Shown: positions 58,275 to 64,000 of the stretch, one piece after another
How positions within the stretch are numbered: the first letter of the stretch is position 1
Layout: each line of letters opens with the position of its first letter
Origin: Prinsepia uniflora
Taxonomy: Eukaryota > Streptophyta > Magnoliopsida > Rosales > Rosaceae
DNA length: 64,000 nucleotides
Assembly: GCA_032719365.1 (NCBI GenBank)
Contig: CM064870.1
Span: 38,348,194-38,412,193, forward strand
Reading direction: 5' to 3'
Made by a program: the position numbers and the translations under genes
The notes under the pieces: model-generated
What the model was told of the DNA's origin: nothing
The model's database searches: none
The model's input: the letters and a program-made list of their open reading frames with translations, nothing else

Positions 58275-60018
58275 TGATAGTGATTTTACCAAGCACAATA
58301 GATGTACTAGTAAAAACCTCTACGTGTAATAACTTTGCAAGCGTGCAAAACAGATGATAGTAAAGATGCAAACAAAGGTCGATCCCACAGAGACTTGTTC
58401 AACAATGTCCAATTTGTTTTAGTTCAATTGACTTTAGTGAGATAATTAAAAAGAAATAGGGGCTTTGTCACTTGAATGAATGAATGTAAATTAACTAAGA
58501 TTGCTAAATTAACTAACTAAGTTGAACTAGGGTTTCTATCCACCTTTATTAGTTATAGTTCTCCTTAGATTTCTTAGATCTAATTACTATGCATGTTTCT
58601 GAATTAAGTACCCGTGCAGGGGTCCAGCTATGACTCACCTCAAACCTATACCTTCAATTCTCTTAGTTTGCATGTTTTAAACGTGATGTCCCGCCCTTAA
58701 AATTTCTATTATCGATGGTTCGTGATAATGTATGAAACACAAAGAAGATTTGATGACACTACAATATCCCTCGAAAACTGATGTATAATTCTAGTAGGTC
58801 ATGAGTTTAGATTACGAATAAGATTCTCCCTCTTAAACGTGATGCTACAAATTTCAAGATGATATTATGTTCCGTCAAGCAATTACATCTATAATTATAC
58901 ACAAATAAGGTAGCTAAGCTTATAAGTATAAATTGAGTTCATGAAGCGCAGTAATCCAACAAATTCGGTCATGCATAATAATCACAATCAAGAGCCAGAA
59001 ATCTAAGTGCAAACTAACATGGCTAGAGCTTCAAGTTACCCTAACCCTAATTACGCTACTCAAACATGTTTAAATAGAATAACAACACAATTGAAAGATG
59101 CATTAAAAGTAAATAAAAATAAAAACGTAAAAGATAAAAGAACAATAAAGAAAAGAGAGGAAATAAGACTACCTTAAGGCACCATGCTTCTGTGAATCCA
59201 AAGAGATGCTGGAATTAAAGAACTTGAATTGAAGATTGCACAAACTAATTAAAGAAGAACATAAGTTAAAGTACTATTAAGTATAAAATTTGGCAGAGTT
59301 TCGGGGACCTTCAAGAGGTGGAAAAATGGCCCCCTTTCATAAACCTTATTACCTCTCCTTGTAAGAGAATAATTAATCCTCTTACAAATAGAAGTTTTAC
59401 AATTAAATTCTATGAGGAAAAGACTTCCTAAAAAATTAAGAAATCTAATTAAAAAACATTTTCTACAAGTAAAGGGATTGAAAATAATAATACAAAAGGA
59501 AATAGGACTAAAATCCCTATATAATATGGAGAAAAAATGTGAAAGGAAGTTGGAATTATCCTAAAAAGAAGAAAATCACGGATTAAAGCTTCAAGGGCAT
59601 TTTTGGTGGTCAACCACCGAAATAGGAAGGTCAAAGGGCGCAGTCAACCTTGGTCAACGCGACATGTCTGTTGCCTTGGCGTTTCAGTGGACTTCCACCG
59701 AATCGAGAAGACTGCTCTAGGATGCGCGCACCATAGGGCAGAAAGGGCGTTTGACCAACGTGTACCGAATGGGAGTCAATGCTAAAATAATGCGCAAAAG
59801 AACTCATGTGCCTATTTCGGTTGATAGCTACCGAATTTCTGTGCAATTTTCTTTTCTTCATTACTTCTTCATTTCAACTCCGATTTAGGTGATTTTTTCT
59901 CTCAAATTCTCGTAATTTCAAGATCTATTTGATCTACATATTTCTAACAAAATATTAAGAAAACATAAGTAATAGGGTATTAAATCATGGATAAAAATTC
60001 ATAAAATATGTCCTAACA
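58275..60018 (-). mobile_element. 5' LTR of the non-autonomous Athila-like element (about 1744 bp)
   Basis: Starts TGATAGTGATTTTACC next to the primer site and shares TATCCACCTTTA and TTATAGTTCTCCTTAGATTT blocks with 11971-13752. The right end is placed at TCCTAACA (60018) because CACTA sequence follows soon after. This end differs from the CTTATCA of the other Athila-like LTRs, so the boundary is uncertain by a few bases. Confidence 0.7.
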
Positions 60019-60086
60019 CATACCTCATATAGGTACGTAACATTCTCCAACGAAATAAATAAAATGATTTAAATATGAACAGTATA

Positions 60087-62306
60087 TTAAGAATATAATG
60101 CCAGTATTAGGAATAGTTTATACCTTTCGATTGAGTACATCCAACGAAATTGAACTGGGCCAGCTAGCATTGCCTTATCTGGAAGATGTATTAGTAGGTG
60201 AACCATTACATCAAAGAATGCTGGTGGAAATATTTGCTCAAACCGACACACGATATAGACAATGTCGTCTTTAACTACTCCGAGGTCCAACTTTGCTAAC
60301 GACTTGGCACATAGTATCTGAAAAAATGGAGACAAATAAACTATCGTCTCAACAGCTTTAGGCTCTAAATACGGCCGAATACCAATTAGAATCGGTTGTT
60401 GTAACAAAACGTGATAGTGGTGACTTTTCATAGCAGATAGGGTGCCGCCATCAGTGCTAATATTTCGGGAGATGTTGACTGCATAAAAATCAGGGAATTT
60501 CACACTCTGCAACCACTTAAGAAATTTTTTTTTATTCTCTGACGTAAATGTATAACCTGGATGAGCCATGATGTATTTGTTATTCACAAGTTTTGGCCAC
60601 AAATGTCGCCGAATGCCCATTTCATGCATAGCCAGATGAGTTTTTTTGGTGTCTTTTGACTTCCCTTCAATAGGTAAAATTGTTCTGACAAGACTCTCGA
60701 CAACATTCTTCTCAATATGCATAGGATTCGCGATGTGCTTGATTTTCAATCTCGACCAATAGACAACCGAAAAATATACTTTTTTCATCCAATTTTCTTG
60801 TTCGGCAGGTTTTGGGCCTTTTTTGATGAATGTGGGAATACTATATAAGATGTCCAATATCTCTTCACCTGACCACTCTCTTGGTCATGCTCGTAACTCT
60901 GTTTTACTATTGAATGAGTCAAACTGATGATCCCAAGGTAGAAATCTTCTCGCGCCAAGATAACATACCTTTGATGCGTGCTAAAATCATGTTGTGTCTA
61001 GCCCACATGTCGGACAAGGAAGATAGCCCTTGGTGCTCCATCCCGCCATCATCCCGTAAGAAGGAAAATCATTAATTGTTCACATTACGACTGCATGTAG
61101 AGTGAACATTTCTCCACTCCACTTGTCATAGGTTCGGACACCATTTTCCCATAAATCCACAAGCTCATAAATCAACAGCGACAAATAAACGTCAATGAAA
61201 TTACTTGGCGATTTGGGCCCCGGTATCAAAGTACTAAGAATTCTGCATTCATTTTTCATGCATCTCCAAGGTGACAAGTTATACGGAACTAAAACTACCA
61301 GCCAAGTGCTATAAGGCCTTTCAAAACTTCCAAAAGGATTAGAATCGTCAGTAGCAAGTTCTAATCTGAGATTTCTTGGCTCTGATGCAAAATCGGGATA
61401 CATCTAATCAAATTCCTTACAAGCATCTCCATCGGTCAAATGCCTTAGTGAATCGTCATCAGTGCACTCATCTTTGTGCCACCTCATATCACGAGCTGTG
61501 TGAGAAAACATGACGAATCTTTGTAATCTTGGCTTCAGTGGAAAATAACGCAACACCTTATTCGGAATCTTATTCTTTCAAAACCTAAGCTCATTGCAGA
61601 TAGAAAATTTATTGAGATACTCGAATTCAGCGTAAAACAATGCACAGTTGTTCGTACATGCATGAATCTACACATACCCTAAACCAAGATCCTTAAAAAG
61701 CTTCTTCTAGTTATAATAATCTTTAAGAAGACAGTTATCTTTAGGGAGCATTCAGATTATGATGTCTATGATGTGATTAAAAGGCTTGTTCGTTTGATTA
61801 TACTCAACTTTCATGTGCATCAATTCCACAACTTCCGCTAGAACCGAAATGATTTACAACAAGGGTATAATTCGCGCTGACCTTCTTTCAACAACATTTC
61901 GTAATGGAAATCTAACTCTTCGAGTTGAGACATAGGGGAATCCTCATCCATATCATCAGATGCAGGAGAAAAATATCGGTTAATATCTCAACAAATTGAT
62001 CATTATCACATCGATTATCCAAATCACTATCATCTCGACGGTTCCCGTGAACTCAAGATGTCGATGCAGTAAAACTCTATTCACCATGATAAATCCAATT
62101 GGGGTAGTTATGTACGATCTCGTTCCGTGCCAGATGCAAATGGACATCACTCAACGACATCTAATAACAATTGTTACATTTACGACACTTACATATATGC
62201 GCCTTGAATCACTACCGTGACTACGTGCAAAAGCGATGAAGATGTCGATCCCATCCAAATACTGATCAGAAGAACTATCCAACATTTGCATCCAGCCTCT
62301 ATCCAA
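60087..62306 (-). pseudogene. CACTA (En/Spm) transposase, TNP2 type, decayed and truncated
   Basis: TNP2 catalyses CACTA excision and insertion. Minus strand in order: Transpos_assoc zinc domain (DRGWMQ near 62300, HGSDSRRIYV, CRKCNNCY, PNWIYHGE near 62070; the ATG reads TTG and a frameshift lies inside), DMRWHKDEC and DGDACKEFD (about 61420-61490), FASEPRNLRLELATDDSNPF and LIPGPKSPSNFIDVYLSLL (61080-61403), then NPMHIEKNVVESLVRTIL, MGIRRHLWPKL, SVKFPDFYAVNISRN and FPPAFFDVMVHLLIHLP (to 60124). The exon ends in IER at a GGTATAAAC donor (60123), a known TNP2 intron position. The downstream exons are missing where the Athila-like LTR starts. Confidence 0.88.
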
Positions 62307-62611
62307 AAAATAGATTCAATGTTCCGGACCTCGCTCGTCTCCTTATGCCTCCCGTGATTTGGCCCTATCCCATTTGAGAGTGCATGTTCTGTGCTGTATA
62401 GTTTGTGACCTACGAGGCGATGTTTTGACCGAGGGAAATTTCGATAGCATCACCCTAGAGTTCTCCAAACATACGACTTAGATATTTTAAACGAATATCT
62501 AGTATGCATTCGGAGAACAGTAAGGAGATATAAACTCAATTTACCACGATCCAAACCTAACTACATAGATAGCAAACTATATAACACATAGTTGTGCACT
62601 CCAAACTGTTA
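62307..62611. other. presumed 5' flank of the CACTA transposase gene
   Basis: Non-coding sequence between the TNP2 start and the next LTR. Includes ATATTTTAAACGAATATCTAG-like AT-rich sequence (62488-62510). No CACTA terminal repeat was recognised, so the element's right end was probably replaced by the LTR that starts near 62612. Confidence 0.4.
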
Positions 62612-64000
62612 GAGGGTGACACTTGGCACTAGTCAAGAAGTGTTGCATGGCAGTTGTCAGCTTTTCAGATGTCAGATGTTAGGTAGGGCTGACGTTAGCA
62701 TTTACCGGCATTGGCCAGTGTTGACCAAACTTTGACCCATGCGCGTGGCACATGGGCATGAATTTAGAGGTCAAACCTATCTTGTTCGAAGGGGTTCGAC
62801 GTTTTAACCCAATGGTGGTGGTTTCAGGTCGATCAAGGATCGTTTGGTTATTGTTTTGGTGGTTTTAGCCTCATGAAGTGTGTTTGGGACACGTTTACTG
62901 TTTCGGGGTTATGGGGTGTTTACATACGGTTTTATTTGGATTGTTAGTGACCCCTGAGTGTGACTTCGACGGGTCAAGTGGTTCTAGAACCTTCAGATTG
63001 GCTTACAATGCGGGTTTTGAGTCCGCAGAGGGGCCGTGTGTTAGTGTACATTTCTTTAGAAATATGATGCATGCAAAAATGTTTTAAATGTCTTATGATC
63101 ATGGTTTGAAATGTAATGATTACATAATGATTTGAGTGTCATTTTTGATCATTTTCGTGGAAAATGTTATTGTGCACGTATTTCGAGATTTATGCTTTGT
63201 GTTATACTTTGGGCTTAGACTGAGTTTTCTACGTGCTCGAGATTTCACTAAAGGTGATTTGAATATTGCTTTGAATGATGATTTGTGGATATGAATTTTG
63301 GGATTTGAAATGGTTTTCAGATTTATGAAATTATGTTTTTGGCTTGTGACTCTGTTGGAAAGATGTTTGACTCTGAGTGTGCGTCCATGTGAATTTGAAA
63401 GAAAGATTATAACTTGTGAAATGAGTTCTTGACAGTTTTTTACGATGGTTTTATGGATACTGCTTTGTGAAAGCTATGCTTTGGGCAAATACCCTATTGA
63501 GATGTTTGAAATAAATGCTAGTGAAATGATTTATGTGATTTGGTTTTGGGATGAGACCCTACATGAGACACATGATCATTTTGAAAGCAAAGTGTTTGTG
63601 AAAATATGTTTATGAGGTTTGATAACTGTTTTCACTGAGACCATCCTCTTGATATTGATATGACTCTGGTTGTGAATGTGGTTCCTAGGAGAGGTCCCTA
63701 TGATATCTTGCTCGCCTCTGGGATGCGCTGTGTCGCCGCCCCCCTCCCTAGAGAGGTCATGATGCACTTCCTATTGATGAGCAGCCGTGCGAAGCTCGAC
63801 TCAAGAGTGCTTATGTATGACATCGGTCGTTGATTTTTTCACGAAGATATGAACGTTGGCCGTAGATTTGTTCACTGCAATGTACTCTGATGTGAGCTGT
63901 CCTAGAGCTTATTTGTACACGTTGCATGGATGACGTGACTGATGATGATATGAGATGAGATTGATGATGGATACGAGGACTAGTCATGTTTTCAATTTTT
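62612..64000 (+). mobile_element. long-LTR family LTR, 5'-truncated, running out of the window
   Basis: Begins inside the family sequence (GGGTGACACTTGGCACTAG at 62614) and follows the same module order as 52610-53900: the TTTCAGGTCGATCAAGGATC phrase near 62822, GATGCATGCAAAA at 63064, and the GAGAGGTCATGATGCAC phrase at 63753. No start TGTAACGACCC and no end are seen in the window. Confidence 0.8.

Larger units (their letters stand above)
56582..60018 (-). mobile_element. non-autonomous Athila-like element with an unrelated ORF in place of gag-pol
   Basis: Minus strand: LTR 58275-60018, tRNA-Asp-like primer site, one ORF (58142-57410), then a 3' region (to 56582) related to 68-720 of the first Athila-like element. 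The 3' LTR is missing: at 56581/56582 the sequence passes directly into a long LTR. gag, protease, RT, RNase H and integrase are all absent, and the whole interior visible is only about 1.7 kb. Mobility would need enzymes from elements like the one at 1-13752. Confidence 0.8.

Noticed and set aside
1..64000. tRNA, rRNA and other RNA genes
   Set aside because: The tRNA-Asp and tRNA-Met matches at 11947, 58251 and 38363 are primer-binding sites of 12-18 bases, not tRNA genes; no cloverleaf or rRNA sequence was recognised.

Overview
The window is flowering-plant nuclear DNA, most likely from a eudicot with a repeat-rich genome (the species cannot be named from the sequence). Almost every base can be assigned to a transposable element: Ty3/gypsy LTR retrotransposons in nested stacks, one LINE and a broken CACTA DNA transposon. 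No intact host gene was found. The only sign of a cellular gene is a decayed RING-H2 finger near 49.8-50.2 kb.

Two gypsy groups dominate. The first is Athila-like: LTRs of about 1.5-1.8 kb running TGATA...TATCA on the plus strand, a primer site matching tRNA-Asp, and gag-protease-RT-RNase H-integrase order, all read on the minus strand. It appears at 1-13752, 16848-27499 and, as a non-autonomous derivative carrying an unrelated 226-residue ORF, at 56582-60018. The second group has very long LTRs (2.3-3.0 kb) that begin TGACAGGACCC and end GGGTCGTTACA (or the reverse complement). Its primer site matches initiator tRNA-Met and its polypurine region looks chromovirus-like. It is present as seven solo LTRs, one complete short-LTR element (31419-39382, AATAA target duplication) and several broken copies.

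Layout: 1-13752 is an Athila-like element whose reverse transcriptase is split by two solo LTRs landing 12 bp apart. It sits inside a long LTR whose remaining part is 13753-15314. 15315-16847 holds old fragments, including an LTR-like promoter and a gag start. 16848-27499 is a second Athila-like element with solo LTRs in its 3' LTR and in its integrase. 27500-29471 is unassigned and carries a 27-bp minisatellite. 29472-42656 is an old long-LTR element interrupted by the complete short-LTR element, which is itself interrupted by a solo LTR. 42657-47318 is a truncated LINE with a solo LTR in its RT domain. 47319-50389 is the only stretch that looks low-copy. 50390-51907 and 60087-62306 are the two genes of one CACTA transposon (Transposase_24 type and TNP2), separated by about 8 kb of later insertions. 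62612-64000 is another long LTR leaving the window.

Six of the seven solo LTRs and the complete element have perfect 5-bp target duplications (TCTTG, TTCGA, TTTTA, CCATC, CACAG, GGAAT; AATAA), so the order of insertion can be read directly. The long LTRs are the most interesting objects: they are modular, share a conserved 22-bp palindrome, carry different minisatellites in the same internal zone, and one has five TGACGTCA sites spaced about one DNA turn apart.
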